Shown: positions 27,187 through 36,470, counted from the first letter of the stretch. The stretch: DNA of 64,000 nt from an uncultured Actinobaculum sp. (GCA_938020505.1 CALIHR010000027.1:71829-135828); one strand, 5' to 3'. Translations and numbers: made by a program. Notes: generated from the sequence alone by a model not told the origin.

Positions 27187-28179
27187 ATGCTCCAAGTTTC
27201 CCATGAAGACGCCGCCGTATACCGAGAGTTTTCAAAGATTGTGCGGGCGGATCGCCTGCTCTCTTTGGCGTGGTTCGGACTTGTTCCGCTTTCTGCGACG
27301 TCGTGCGCTTTATGCATTGCCGTCCGCGCGGGCCGAGGAAGCCTCGCCGTCGGGCTTCTCCTCGTCTTTCTTCCCGGGCTGATGTTCCTCATGCCTGCAA
27401 CTGCGCTCAACCTCTCGATTCGCAGTGCGATTGACGCGTGGGATGCCCAAGCGATTTCAGTTTGGCGCTCAACAGAAGTGAGGCCTCCTTTCGCCGAACT
27501 GTTGCTTGAACGCCTGAAAGCCAAGCGCTGGCTTGCGATGCTTTCCGCATTGACAACTGCAGTGCCGCTAGGCTCGCTGTCGTATTGGATCTGGGTCAAC
27601 TCGCCTCGGGCTCTCGGCAAAGTTCTGGCGATTGCGATTGCCGCCGTTCTTCTGTTGGCGGTGTGGTCTGTTGCCGCCACAGAATTCTCGCGAAAGCAAA
27701 GAGCCGAAGATCTGCGCTCCACTGGAGCGATCGGGGCGCTTTCCTGTTCCATTGAAGAGGCCTTCGGTTTTGGAGCGAACGGATCGGAGCGTGACGGGAA
27801 TGGGCTGGATCGAGGGAGTGTTTCATCGACTCGCCGAGCCGCCTCTCTGGAAACAGGCGCCGCCTCATCGGAACGCGAAACGGCGCCTCCGCTGGAGCCG
27901 CCTTCGTGCCCGATGCCTTCGCAATTCAACGCTGCCAACGTCAGGTGGCTCGCGGGGCGCCGGAGGACGACCGGCGTGGATCTTCTAGGGCCATGCATTG
28001 TCGCTCTCAGCCTTGGGCTCTCTGCTTTCGGCGTCGTCGACTGGATGATCGGCTGGTTCGGCGTCGGCGTCGGCGGAACTCTGTGGATTGGCTTTACCGC
28101 TCTCCCCGTTCACCTGTGGATCATTGCGGCAAGGGTCGCCCGTCCGCCGACATGCCTCGACGTCGTGAATCGTCAATAG
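27187..28179 (+). CDS. Integral membrane protein of unknown function, divergent from the T7SS substrate operon
   Basis: A 330-residue protein with paired hydrophobic segments at about 26-45 and 52-75, one or two around 120-160, and two near 265-310, with a central hydrophilic loop (about 165-255) rich in Ser, Glu and Arg. AAAGG lies 7 nt before the ATG. No family was recognised. Facing the WXG100-like operon across a short AT-rich gap, it could be part of the same acquired unit. Its composition returns to high GC along its length. Confidence 0.7.
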   Translation: MLQVSHEDAAVYREFSKIVRADRLLSLAWFGLVPLSATSCALCIAVRAGRGSLAVGLLLVFLPGLMFLMPATALNLSIRSAIDAWDAQAISVWRSTEVRPPFAELLLERLKAKRWLAMLSALTTAVPLGSLSYWIWVNSPRALGKVLAIAIAAVLLLAVWSVAATEFSRKQRAEDLRSTGAIGALSCSIEEAFGFGANGSERDGNGLDRGSVSSTRRAASLETGAASSERETAPPLEPPSCPMPSQFNAANVRWLAGRRRTTGVDLLGPCIVALSLGLSAFGVVDWMIGWFGVGVGGTLWIGFTALPVHLWIIAARVARPPTCLDVVNRQ

Positions 28180-28274
28180 ACGATCGGCTGCATCCCGCCG
28201 ACGGGTCGCGACCGCCTTCCCGCGCGGCAACCGCAGACGACAGCCGACGAATATCGTCAGACAATATTCCTGCA

Positions 28275-28361
28275 GCTGTTGAATTCATAGAAAGCGCTGC
28301 GCGTCATGGACGCGCTGCAGAAGAAGCTCTGTGGGCTGTGACAAAACGCTGTCGCCTATGA
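28275..28361 (+). pseudogene. Truncated toxin-like remnant
   Basis: The frame reads VEFIESAARHGRAAEEALWA and stops eight codons later. This resembles the N-terminus of small actinobacterial toxins (fSARRHGvsredalhAv type) that pair with RHH antitoxins. No continuation of the domain was found in the frame, while the next gene is an RHH antitoxin-like remnant. Family assignment is from memory of the motif only. Confidence 0.4.
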
Positions 28362-28409
28362 TCCTGAGTTCGATACCGCCGTCCGCCTTTCAACGGATGG
28401 AGTCAGAAA

Positions 28410-28750
28410 ATGGCTGAAACGACAGGGCACGATGCCGATTGGAACGCCCTGGCCGATCGGATGGAGCGAGAAGACTGCCGCGCTCAACCGTCTGGCAGGG
28501 TTCAAAAGGGGAGGAAGGCCGCCGAGGCTGGACGCAGAGTTCTCGCGGAGGTGGGCCGCCCCTCTTTGGGGAGTGCGCATGCGCGACGAGACGGAGGCTC
28601 TCCCCGCCGTCAAGTTCGCCTCCCGATCGACGTCAATGAGGGGCTTGACGCCCATGCGGCCCCGGTGGCCGCACTCCGTCCGACATCATCCGTGATGCTC
28701 TGGAAGCATGCCTAGCTGCTGTCCGACGTTCTATTGCCTTGTCGGCCTGA
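28410..28750 (+). pseudogene. RHH (ribbon-helix-helix) antitoxin-like gene with a frameshift near its 3' end
   Basis: The first frame encodes DADWNALADRMEREDCRAQP, a GRPSLGSAHARRDGGSPRRQ segment and RQVRLPIDVNEGLDAHAA, the usual order of an actinobacterial RHH antitoxin. The expected ending SDIIRDALEACLAA is present, but in another frame from 28679 to the TGA at 28748-28750, so a single shift around 28660-28679 breaks the gene. Read unbroken in its first frame it ends at 28715 with 101 residues. The upstream toxin-like piece is also truncated, so the pair looks like a decayed toxin-antitoxin module. A base-calling error cannot be excluded for the antitoxin. Confidence 0.55.
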
Positions 28751-28798
28751 AGGCAGGCCAGCAAAGCCAGGGCCTCAGGACTCGCCTCGTTGGCTGCC

Positions 28799-30523
28799 TC
28801 ACGCCTGCATGCTCGCCCGCAGGAACTCCTTGAACGGCCCCTCTCGGGAGGCCAGCTCCTCCGGGGAGCCGAATTGCACGATGCGGGCCGGGCCGCCGTC
28901 GTCGGACGGCTCGAGGAAAACGACGTGATCGGCGTCGCGAATCGTCGACAGCCGGTGGGCCACGACCACAACGGTTCTGCCGCGCGCCAGCTCGCGCATG
29001 ACCTCTGTGATGGCCGCCTCGTTCTCGCCGTCGAGGGCCGAAGTGATCTCGTCAAGCAGAAGGATCGGCGCGTCTTTGAGGAAGGCCCGCGCGATGGAGA
29101 CCCGCTGACGCTCGCCGCCGGAAAGCTTGAGGCCGCCCTGGCCCACCTCCGTGTCCCATCCGTCGGGCAGCGCCTCGATCACGCGGTCGAGCCTCGCCCT
29201 GCGCGCGGCCTCCTCGAGTTCGGCGTCCGTGGCCCCGGGGCGGGCCATCCGCACGTTCTCGCGAATTGTCGTGTCGAAAAGGAAGACCTCCTGAAACACC
29301 ATTGACATCATCGACATGAGCGACTCCGTGGGAATCTTGCGCACGTCGACGCCGCCGACGCTCACGCTTCCGCCGTCGACGTCCCAGAACCGCGCGATGA
29401 GCCGCAGCAAGGTCGACTTCCCGGCGCCCGAAGGCCCGACGAGGGCCGTGATTTCTCCGGTCCCCACGCGAAGGTCGATCGCCTCGACCACGGGGCGGCC
29501 CGCCTCGTACCCGAAAGTCACGTCCGAGAATTCGACGTCGTTCGACGGCGGATTCGCGACCGCTTCGTCGGCGCTCGGCTCGGGCAGCGGCTGGCTGTCG
29601 ATGATGCGTGCGACCGCGCGGAGCGCGACCTCGGAGTTGTGCACCTCGTCGCTGTAAAGGATGGAGATCGACAGCGGGGCGACCATGCGCGCGCATATTG
29701 TCATGACGGCCAGGTATCCGACGGCGTCCAGGCTTTCGCCCAGAACGGACGAGAGGCCGACGGCGAGAACGAGGGCGAAGGCAGCCTGGACGGTCAGCGT
29801 GAAGAGCGTGGCCGGGCGGCCCACGGCTTTGAGGGCGCGGTGGACGGATTCGTTCTCCTCGGCGAGCTCGCGCTCGAGCGGCTCCCATCCGCGGGAGGCG
29901 ACGCCGGTGGCTCTGAGAACTGGCTGGAGCCTGGCAAATTCGATGAGACGCCCGGCCGCTTTGATTCCGGCCCGGGTGGAGGCTTCGTGCGACTCGTTGG
30001 ACACGCGCCGCATGATCCGCCACACCTGCCTGAGCGGGACGGCCGTCAGGAAGAGGATGAGCGCCAGCCTCCAATCGACGAAGGCCACCGATGCGGTCAT
30101 CACGGCCGGAACGACGAACGCGTTGCACAGGGCGGGTATGACGATCGACGCGACGTGCGAGAGGGTGTTGACCTCGCGCGAGACGGCCGAAGCCACGGCG
30201 GCTTCCGTGGAGGCGTCGAACCATCCCAGCGGCAGCTTGAGCGCTTTGTCCGCGATCCGGCGGATGAGGACGTCGCACACTTCGTAGACGCTGACCTTGT
30301 ACGAGGCCATCATTCCGTAGGTTCCAAGGGCGAGAGTCGCCGCACCCGCGACGAGGACGGCCGCCAGCCACCCGCCAAGGCCTTCGCGATTTCCCAGGAA
30401 CGAGCGCAGGAACGGGATCATGAGGGTCAGGGCCAACCCTTGCGCCACCGCGAACGTCACGAAGATCAACGTGAGTCTGCGCAGCTCCTTGATTCCGACC
30501 ATGCGCGCCATGAGGGTCCACAT
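28799..30523 (-). CDS. ABC exporter half-transporter (permease-ATPase), second subunit
   Basis: A 574-residue fused membrane/ATPase ABC protein. Six membrane helices occupy about 1-310. The ATPase has Walker A GPSGAGKST near 363-371, signature LSGGERQR near 466, and Walker B ILLLDEITSALD near 487. ATG 30523 lies 1 bp after the stop of the upstream ABC gene and has GGGAGG ahead of it, so the two are a heterodimer encoded in one operon. An upstream in-frame start at 30619 would overlap the partner by 95 bp and is rejected. Substrate unknown: drugs, peptides or siderophores are exported by relatives. Confidence 0.9.
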   Translation of the reverse strand: MWTLMARMVGIKELRRLTLIFVTFAVAQGLALTLMIPFLRSFLGNREGLGGWLAAVLVAGAATLALGTYGMMASYKVSVYEVCDVLIRRIADKALKLPLGWFDASTEAAVASAVSREVNTLSHVASIVIPALCNAFVVPAVMTASVAFVDWRLALILFLTAVPLRQVWRIMRRVSNESHEASTRAGIKAAGRLIEFARLQPVLRATGVASRGWEPLERELAEENESVHRALKAVGRPATLFTLTVQAAFALVLAVGLSSVLGESLDAVGYLAVMTICARMVAPLSISILYSDEVHNSEVALRAVARIIDSQPLPEPSADEAVANPPSNDVEFSDVTFGYEAGRPVVEAIDLRVGTGEITALVGPSGAGKSTLLRLIARFWDVDGGSVSVGGVDVRKIPTESLMSMMSMVFQEVFLFDTTIRENVRMARPGATDAELEEAARRARLDRVIEALPDGWDTEVGQGGLKLSGGERQRVSIARAFLKDAPILLLDEITSALDGENEAAITEVMRELARGRTVVVVAHRLSTIRDADHVVFLEPSDDGGPARIVQFGSPEELASREGPFKEFLRASMQA

Positions 30524-30524
30524 C

Positions 30525-32420
30525 TCAGCCGTCCTCCCTTTCGACGTCGGCGTTCGCCGTTTCGGCGGGCGCCGGGCCCTTCGCCGTCGGCTCCCGCCCG
30601 GCTGCGGCCCTTTCCGCATCTGCCTGAGGGGATTCGCCGATGTGTTTCCACATGTCTGCGTAAACCCCTCCCGCGCGCAAGAGCTCTTCGTGTGTGCCTC
30701 GTTCGGCGATCTTTCCGTCGACCACCGTCAAGATGGCGTCGGCGCCGGCGATCGTCGCGAGCCTGTGGGCGATGACAATGACGGTGCGCCCGCGTGAAAG
30801 CCGCGTGAGGGCGCGGTGTATCTCCCGTTCGGAGCGCGGGTCGGACTGGGCCGTCGCCTCGTCGAGGATGAGTATCGGCGCATCCTGGATGCAGGCTCGT
30901 GCGATCGTCAGACGCTGGCGCTCGCCGCCCGAGAGCAAGCCGCCTTTTTCGCCGATCACCGTGTCGTACCCTCGGGGAAGCCTGAGGATTCGGTCGTGGA
31001 TCTGTGCGGCGCGGGCGGCTTCTTCGATCTGCGCCTGCGTGGCGTCGGGCTTGCCGAGGGCGATGTTGGCAGCCACGGTGTCGTGGGCCAGCGCGACGTC
31101 TTGGAGCACGATCGCCACGCGAGAGAGCAACCACTGGAAACTCACATCGCGCACGTCCTTCCCGTCGATCGCCACGCTTCCGACGTCGACGTCGTAGAAC
31201 CGGGCGATCAGCCGGGCAAGGGTCGTCTTCCCTCCGCCCGACGGGCCGACGAGGGCGGTCACCGAACCGGCGGGCGCCTCGAAAGAAACGCCGCGGATGA
31301 TTGGATTCTCCGGGTCGTAGCCGAAGACGACGTCGGTCAGCCTCACGGAAGCCCCGCCCGCTCCGGAGTCTGCCGCGGCTTCGCCGCGCCCGTCGTTCCC
31401 GCTTTCCGCTGCGTGCGAGCCCTTTGTCTCCGCGTTCGGGCCTTCGGCTTTTGAATCCTCGCCCTCGGGCATCGGAGGAATCGAAAGCACGGCCGCGGTG
31501 TCCGCCGCGGCCTGGCGGGCCTCGTAGAGGTGCTGCACCATTTGGACCAGTTGGACGAGCCCGGCCGGTATCCCCAAGCCCACCATGAAAAATGGGAGGG
31601 TGTGGACGGCGTCGATCCATCCGGCGTCGACGAACCAGACGGCGATGGGTGCGACGGTGGCGAAGATGACCGCCGGCTGGAAGAAGGAGCTGAGGAATGC
31701 CATGCCCTTGCCGGACTTCGCGGTCCAGGAAAAGGAAAGGTCGGAAAAATGCTCGCGCGCTTTCGTGAAACGGGTGTGCGCCGCGTCCGCGCCTTGGAAG
31801 TTTTTGATTTCCTTGATGCCCTCCACCATTTCGACGGTTGCAGCCGAAAGGCGCCCCTGAGCTTCGGAGAACCCTTCCGTCAAGCCCTCGAGTCCGCGGA
31901 ACGTCAGGCTCACGACGAGGGTCAAAATAAGGGCCCAGACGGCGAGCAGAATCGCGCTCATGCGCCAATCGACCCACACGAGATAGGCGAAGCCGGCGAG
32001 GAAGGCGACGGCAGTGTTGGTCGCGTCGCCGGCGAGATGGGCGACGAGGGCGTGGATCGAGCTCGTGTCGTCGGCGACTATCTTCCTGATCTTTCCCGAG
32101 GACGTCTGATCGACGGCCCCCAGCGGAATGCGGCCGAGCGTGGCCACGAGCCGACGGCGCAGATCGTAGCGCAGGTCCGCCTCCGCCACGTGGGTCAGTC
32201 CCAGCCCCGCGCTGTACAAAAAGCCTCCGGCGGCGATTCCGACAATGCCCGCAACGGCCCAGCGCCAGAGCGTCGAAGCTGAGGCGTCGCCCAGAAGGCC
32301 GGCGGCGATCTCCGTGAGCGCCGCGTAGGGCAGGATCGAGAAAACCGCGCCGAGCCCCGTTAAGGCAGCGGATACGAGCATCGCCCTTTTGGCGGGTGCG
32401 ATGAGCTCCCATACGGTCAT
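30525..32420 (-). CDS. ABC exporter half-transporter (permease-ATPase), first subunit
   Basis: A 631-residue ABC exporter with six membrane helices in the first 300 residues, an acidic/Ala-rich linker at about 325-360, Walker A GPSGGGKTT near 392, signature LSGGERQR near 498 and Walker B ILILDEATAQSDPRSE near 517. The D-loop SDP differs from its partner's ALD, a common asymmetry in heterodimeric exporters. The C-terminal tail past 600 is Ala/Glu/Arg-rich. It is the first gene of the pair, divergent from padR, with two palindromes in the shared promoter region. Confidence 0.9.
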   Translation of the reverse strand: MTVWELIAPAKRAMLVSAALTGLGAVFSILPYAALTEIAAGLLGDASASTLWRWAVAGIVGIAAGGFLYSAGLGLTHVAEADLRYDLRRRLVATLGRIPLGAVDQTSSGKIRKIVADDTSSIHALVAHLAGDATNTAVAFLAGFAYLVWVDWRMSAILLAVWALILTLVVSLTFRGLEGLTEGFSEAQGRLSAATVEMVEGIKEIKNFQGADAAHTRFTKAREHFSDLSFSWTAKSGKGMAFLSSFFQPAVIFATVAPIAVWFVDAGWIDAVHTLPFFMVGLGIPAGLVQLVQMVQHLYEARQAAADTAAVLSIPPMPEGEDSKAEGPNAETKGSHAAESGNDGRGEAAADSGAGGASVRLTDVVFGYDPENPIIRGVSFEAPAGSVTALVGPSGGGKTTLARLIARFYDVDVGSVAIDGKDVRDVSFQWLLSRVAIVLQDVALAHDTVAANIALGKPDATQAQIEEAARAAQIHDRILRLPRGYDTVIGEKGGLLSGGERQRLTIARACIQDAPILILDEATAQSDPRSEREIHRALTRLSRGRTVIVIAHRLATIAGADAILTVVDGKIAERGTHEELLRAGGVYADMWKHIGESPQADAERAAAGREPTAKGPAPAETANADVEREDG

Positions 32421-32507
32421 TTCGACCGTCTCCCTTCCGACCCGTGCGCGGGGTCGCCTCGCGTTCGCCTTCGATCCGCCCGCCGCTTCGCGATCGGGGC
32501 GCCTCGG

Positions 32508-32527
32508 TAGTTAGGATGCCCTAACTA
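32508..32527. promoter_or_regulatory. Perfect palindrome, candidate operator of the ABC exporter promoter
   Basis: TAGTTAGG-ATGC-CCTAACTA: 8-bp perfect arms with a 4-bp centre, 88 bp upstream of the first exporter gene. It lies in the divergent gap with padR. Binding by PadR or another regulator is inference. It only partly resembles an IdeR/DtxR box. Confidence 0.55.
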
Positions 32528-32629
32528 TACGCCTGACCGCTCAATGGCGAAAGGGGCGGGGGTTCCGACGCGCGCTTTCTGCATCTTGGGCTCCTTCGCG
32601 AGGCGTGTGAGACGAATATACGCCCGAAG

Positions 32630-32646
32630 TATACATCAGGTGTATA
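32630..32646. promoter_or_regulatory. Palindromic operator candidate at the padR start
   Basis: TATACA-TCAGG-TGTATA, perfect 6-bp arms with a 5-bp spacer, ending 8 bp before the padR ATG. PadR regulators bind AT-rich inverted repeats of this kind at their own promoters, so autoregulation is likely. A related half-site (ATATACG) lies at 32616-32622. Confidence 0.65.
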
Positions 32647-32654
32647 GTTGGGCC

Positions 32655-33179
32655 ATGGACACCTCCCTGACCCTGCTCGGTCTGCTGGGAGTCGACTCGG
32701 GATACGGGTACGACCTCAAGCACAGCTACGACAGATGGTTCGGCGCGAGCAAGCCTCTGGCTTTCGGCCAGGTTTACGCCACGCTCGCCCGGCTTGTGCG
32801 AGACGGTTTGATCGCCGTCGCCGGCGCGGAAACGGGCTCCGGGCCGGAACGCAAACGCTACGAAATCACGCCCGAGGGCCGCGAACGGATTTCCCGATGG
32901 CTTGCGACGCCCGACGCCCCCATGAGCCCGCTGCGGTCGAATCTCTTCGCCAAGACGATTATCGCTTTGATGCTCGACGACGACGCAGAAAGGCTTCTCG
33001 ACGTCCAGAGGGCGGAGCACACGGACCGCATGAGGAAACTGAGAAAGCTCAAGAGGGAAGGCGGCCTTGCCGACGTCCTTCTGGCCGACCACGCACTCTT
33101 CCACATCGAAGCCGATCTGCGGTGGATCGATTTGACGGCCTCGCGGCTGAGCGAGCTGCGCGAGCAGGTGCGATCGTGA
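32655..33179 (+). CDS. PadR family transcriptional regulator
   Basis: A 174-residue winged-helix repressor. The N-terminal TLLGLLGVDSGYGYDLKHSY is the PadR signature, followed by AFGQVYATLARLVRDGLI (recognition helix), the wing GPERKRYEITPEGRERI and a C-terminal helical dimerisation domain. PadR proteins usually sense drugs or other small molecules and control adjacent efflux genes. ATG 32655 follows the palindrome directly and little ribosome-binding sequence is left. Its stop overlaps the next ABC ATPase start (GTGA), so it is the first gene of a three-gene operon. Confidence 0.92.
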   Translation: MDTSLTLLGLLGVDSGYGYDLKHSYDRWFGASKPLAFGQVYATLARLVRDGLIAVAGAETGSGPERKRYEITPEGRERISRWLATPDAPMSPLRSNLFAKTIIALMLDDDAERLLDVQRAEHTDRMRKLRKLKREGGLADVLLADHALFHIEADLRWIDLTASRLSELREQVRS

Positions 33180-33943
33180 GCGGGCAAACGGCTGACGCGG
33201 CGCTCGCGTTCCGGGTGCGCGGCGTGAGGCATTCCTTCGGCCAAACGGAGGCTTTGCGCGGCATCGACCTCGACGTCGGCCGCGGAGAAGTCCTTGCCGT
33301 CACGGGGCCCTCGGGCTCGGGAAAATCGACGCTTCTGCACGTGATGGCCGGGGTGTTTCCGCCGGATGAGGGGAGCATCGAGTACGAGGGCGCCGACATC
33401 GCGGAGTTGGACGAAGCGGAGAGGTCGGAGCTTCGACTGCGCGCCTTCGGCTTCGTCTTCCAATTCGGTCAGCTCCTTTCCGACCTTTCGGCCGTCGACA
33501 ACGTGACGATTCCGCTGTTGTTAGCCGGGTGGCCGCGCAAAAGAGCCCTCGCCAAGGCCCGCGACGCTTTGGAAGAGCTCAATGTGGCGGACCATCGAGA
33601 CAAGAGGCCGGGCGAGCTCTCAGGCGGTCAGGCCCAGCGCGTCGCCGTCGCCCGCGCTCTCGTCGCCGAACCCGCGGTCCTTTTCGCCGATGAGCCGACG
33701 GGATCCCTTGACACCCTCGCCGCAGAGAAGACGATGGATTCGCTCCTTGACCTCGTGCGGTCGAGGGGGACGACGATGGTGATCGTCACCCACGACCCGC
33801 GAATCGCGTCATATGCCGACCGCGAGGCGATCGTCCGCGACGGCGCCGTCAGCTTCGGGGGCTGCGTCAGAAACGTGGAAGACGGCGGCGGAAACCCGGA
33901 AGGCGGCGGCGGAAACCCGGAAGGCGGCGGAAATGTCGGATAG
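33176..33943 (+). CDS. ABC transporter ATPase (LolD/MacB type)
   Basis: A 255-residue ATPase with Walker A GPSGSGKST near 44, the Q-loop FGFVFQFGQL, signature LSGGQAQR near 148, Walker B AVLFADEPTGSLD near 168 and the H-loop VTHD. The pairing with an FtsX-type permease and the DEPTGSLD motif mark the MacB/LolD group, which drives mechanotransmission or peptide/antibiotic resistance rather than classic import. The C-terminal 20 residues are repeats of GGGNPE encoded by a short tandem repeat. GTG 33176 overlaps the padR stop. Confidence 0.92.
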   Translation: MSGQTADAALAFRVRGVRHSFGQTEALRGIDLDVGRGEVLAVTGPSGSGKSTLLHVMAGVFPPDEGSIEYEGADIAELDEAERSELRLRAFGFVFQFGQLLSDLSAVDNVTIPLLLAGWPRKRALAKARDALEELNVADHRDKRPGELSGGQAQRVAVARALVAEPAVLFADEPTGSLDTLAAEKTMDSLLDLVRSRGTTMVIVTHDPRIASYADREAIVRDGAVSFGGCVRNVEDGGGNPEGGGGNPEGGGNVG

Positions 33944-36236
33944 CGAAGGCCGCGCGAATCCCAGGCGCCGGGCGAACGCCGCGAATCCAAAGGGCAAAGT
34001 GTGGCCTACGAATAAAACGGTGAAGAAAGCGGCGAGGAAGAGGGGCGACGTCGCACTCGCCCGGCTTGTATCCGCGGGCAACCGTCCGGGCCGACGCCGG
34101 TTGGTTGGAATCGCGGCCGGAATCGCGGTGGGCGTTGCGCTTTTGCTCATGCTTGTGGGGGCGTACAGCGGATTCGGGCCGCGCAGCGAGAGGGCTGTGA
34201 CGGGTTCGGTCGTCAAATCGAACGTCGAACTGAAGGAGAACAGCGCGCTCGGCCCGGGGCGGGCGGGCGCCGCGGTCATGAACGACCATTGGCGGGGAAG
34301 CCACTATTCGATTCTGTACGTAGCGGGCGTCGCCGAGTCCGGGCTGACGATCCCGGGGGCAAGCGCGCTTCCCGGGCCTGGCCAGGCCGTGGTTTCCCCG
34401 CGTCTGAAGCAGATGATCGACGCTTCGCCCGACGAGCTCGGCGGACGCTACGGACGAGTCATTGGGACGATTTCGAAAGAGGGTCTTGAAAGCCCGGAGG
34501 CGATCACGGCCGTCGTCGGAACGACAGCCCCGAAGCTCGCCGCTTCGGGGCTGGACGCGAAGATCGTCGAGGACTTCGCCGGGGTCGACTACGCCGGCCG
34601 CCCGTATAAAGCGATAGCGCTCATAGGCGCAGTCGCCACGCTCGTCCCAGTGCTGCTCCTCATCGCCATCGTCACGGATCTCGGCGCGTCCCAGCGAGCC
34701 GAACGCTTCGCCGCGTTGCGCCTCATAGGGGCGACCCCGCGGCGGGTTGCGGCTGTCGCGGCTTGGGAAACCGGCGCGGTTGCGGGAGTCGGCGCGTTGG
34801 CGGGGATCGCCCTGTATTTTGCGGCCGTCCCCTTGGCCGCCCGGATAAAGGTCGGGGCGGGCCGTTTCTACAACGACGACCTTCTTGTTTCCCCGGGCCG
34901 GATCGCGGGAATCGCGGTTGTGACGGTCGCGTGCGCCGCCGCCGTCGCGTGGCGGCGCACGCTTCACACCGACGTCGGCCCGCTCGGCCAATCCCGCGAG
35001 CCTGCCGAACGCCCGCCTCGGGCGGCCGCTCTCCTCCCTCTCGCCCTCGGCCTCGGGTGCCTGGGCTGCGCAGTCGCCTCGGCCCGCAGCGGGGCGCGCC
35101 CTTCCACTCCGCTTATCGTCGTTGGCTGTCTCCTCACCGCCCTCGGCCTGATCGCGGCGGGCCCCTTCGTCACAAGGCAGCTGGCCCGCGTCGGCATGCG
35201 CCGCGCGGGCAAAGCCTCGACGGTCATTGCCTTCAACAGAATTGCCCGTTTCCCCAAGGCTTCCTTCCGCACGGTCTCGGGGATGGCGGTGGCGGCTTAC
35301 ACGGTGACCGTCTTCGCCGTCGGCGTCACCGCGGCCGCCGGGGTGCGAACCGTGACCGACGGCCCCGGCCGCCTCCCGACGTCGATCGTCGCAGTATTCT
35401 CCGGGAAAGCCGAGGATCGAGCAGTTGAGAGGCTGCGCGAAGAGCTTGCGAACGAGCCGGGAGTGCGGGCCGTGGCCGTCGGACGGCTCGGCGGGGCCGG
35501 CAAGGTCGGCGCTTTGGGCGATCGCTCGGCGGCCGCCGACCAGAAGGTGATTCTCTCGTCGGCCCAGGCCCGCGCCTTGGGCGTGGCGGGCCCGCAGAGG
35601 TCCGAGTATGTCGCGTTGAACATCGGCGCAGTGCTTCTCAACGATCCGCTTGACGTCGAAGAGGCGGCGGGAGGCATGCAAACTCGCTCGGACGTCCGCG
35701 CGATTATGGTCCGCACCGACGGCAGGCCGGCGACGGTCGAACGCGTCCGCACACGCGCACTGGCCGGCGAAATCCCATTGAGCGCTTCTCCCGCAAGCAG
35801 GGCCGACCTCGCTGCGGAGGGCGTCCTGGCTCCAGAAAACCAGTTCGCTGCAATCGCCTACGTCGGAATTGTGATCGCCGCCTTGCTCTCTGCCGTTTCC
35901 CTCACGGTTTCTGCGATCTCCTCCGTCATCCAGCGGCGACGGGCCTTCGGCCTCATGCGCCTCACCGGGATGCCCCGAGCGGCGTTGCGAAAGGTCGTCT
36001 CGATTGAGGCGATCGCCCCGGTGGCCGCAGTCTTCCTCGCGTGCCTGGCGGCCGGCGCTTTCACCGCCTGGGCGGTCGTCATCACCGCATCGGAGGGGAA
36101 ACGAACCGTAGGATCGCCTTCCCTCGGATTCTATGTGGTCCTTGCCTTCTGCTTCGCGCTGACGGCCTGCTCGACGGCCGCGACGGTGAAGGCGGCGTTC
36201 AGGGTCACAGGCGAAGGGAGTGTGCGTTTCGAATAG
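33933..36236 (+). CDS. FtsX-like ABC permease
   Basis: A 767-residue permease of the MacB/FtsX superfamily. A basic N-terminus precedes the first membrane helix at about 47-70; an extracellular domain follows (about 75-225), then three helices, a central pair, a second extracellular domain (about 480-640) and three last helices, that is two FtsX units. The C-terminal FtsX block contains QRRRAFGLMRLTGMPRAALR. ATG 33933 overlaps the ATPase gene by 11 bp. With the ATPase and PadR it forms a complete regulated transporter. The substrate is unknown. Confidence 0.88.
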   Translation: MSDSEGRANPRRRANAANPKGKVWPTNKTVKKAARKRGDVALARLVSAGNRPGRRRLVGIAAGIAVGVALLLMLVGAYSGFGPRSERAVTGSVVKSNVELKENSALGPGRAGAAVMNDHWRGSHYSILYVAGVAESGLTIPGASALPGPGQAVVSPRLKQMIDASPDELGGRYGRVIGTISKEGLESPEAITAVVGTTAPKLAASGLDAKIVEDFAGVDYAGRPYKAIALIGAVATLVPVLLLIAIVTDLGASQRAERFAALRLIGATPRRVAAVAAWETGAVAGVGALAGIALYFAAVPLAARIKVGAGRFYNDDLLVSPGRIAGIAVVTVACAAAVAWRRTLHTDVGPLGQSREPAERPPRAAALLPLALGLGCLGCAVASARSGARPSTPLIVVGCLLTALGLIAAGPFVTRQLARVGMRRAGKASTVIAFNRIARFPKASFRTVSGMAVAAYTVTVFAVGVTAAAGVRTVTDGPGRLPTSIVAVFSGKAEDRAVERLREELANEPGVRAVAVGRLGGAGKVGALGDRSAAADQKVILSSAQARALGVAGPQRSEYVALNIGAVLLNDPLDVEEAAGGMQTRSDVRAIMVRTDGRPATVERVRTRALAGEIPLSASPASRADLAAEGVLAPENQFAAIAYVGIVIAALLSAVSLTVSAISSVIQRRRAFGLMRLTGMPRAALRKVVSIEAIAPVAAVFLACLAAGAFTAWAVVITASEGKRTVGSPSLGFYVVLAFCFALTACSTAATVKAAFRVTGEGSVRFE

Positions 36237-36470
36237 ACGAGCGCCCGTCGCGACGGCGGACGCCGACAGCTTAGAAAGACGCGGCACTTAGAAAGCGAGG
36301 GCCCTGAAAGGTGCCACTGTTCGCGACGACAGGCGACGCCGGGCGGATTCAATAAACGACGCCGCTCGGCGCCGCCCGGCGCTCTTCCGCCTCATTGAGT
36401 CACTGGGCGCGCAAGGCTCGGTTTCGGTCGCTCGCGAGCCTTCGCGTTCCCAGCCTCGACTCGTGCAAGG

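Noticed and set aside
23937..28800. Insertion sequence or integrase behind the accessory region
   Set aside because: No transposase or integrase motif and no terminal inverted repeats or target duplication were recognised.
33867..36287. Very long minus-strand frame opposite the FtsX permease (also similar shadows opposite dnaB and the malic enzyme)
   Set aside because: The opposite strand encodes clear membrane or enzyme domains; these frames are the usual third-position GC artefact, with Arg/Asp/His-rich nonsense translations.
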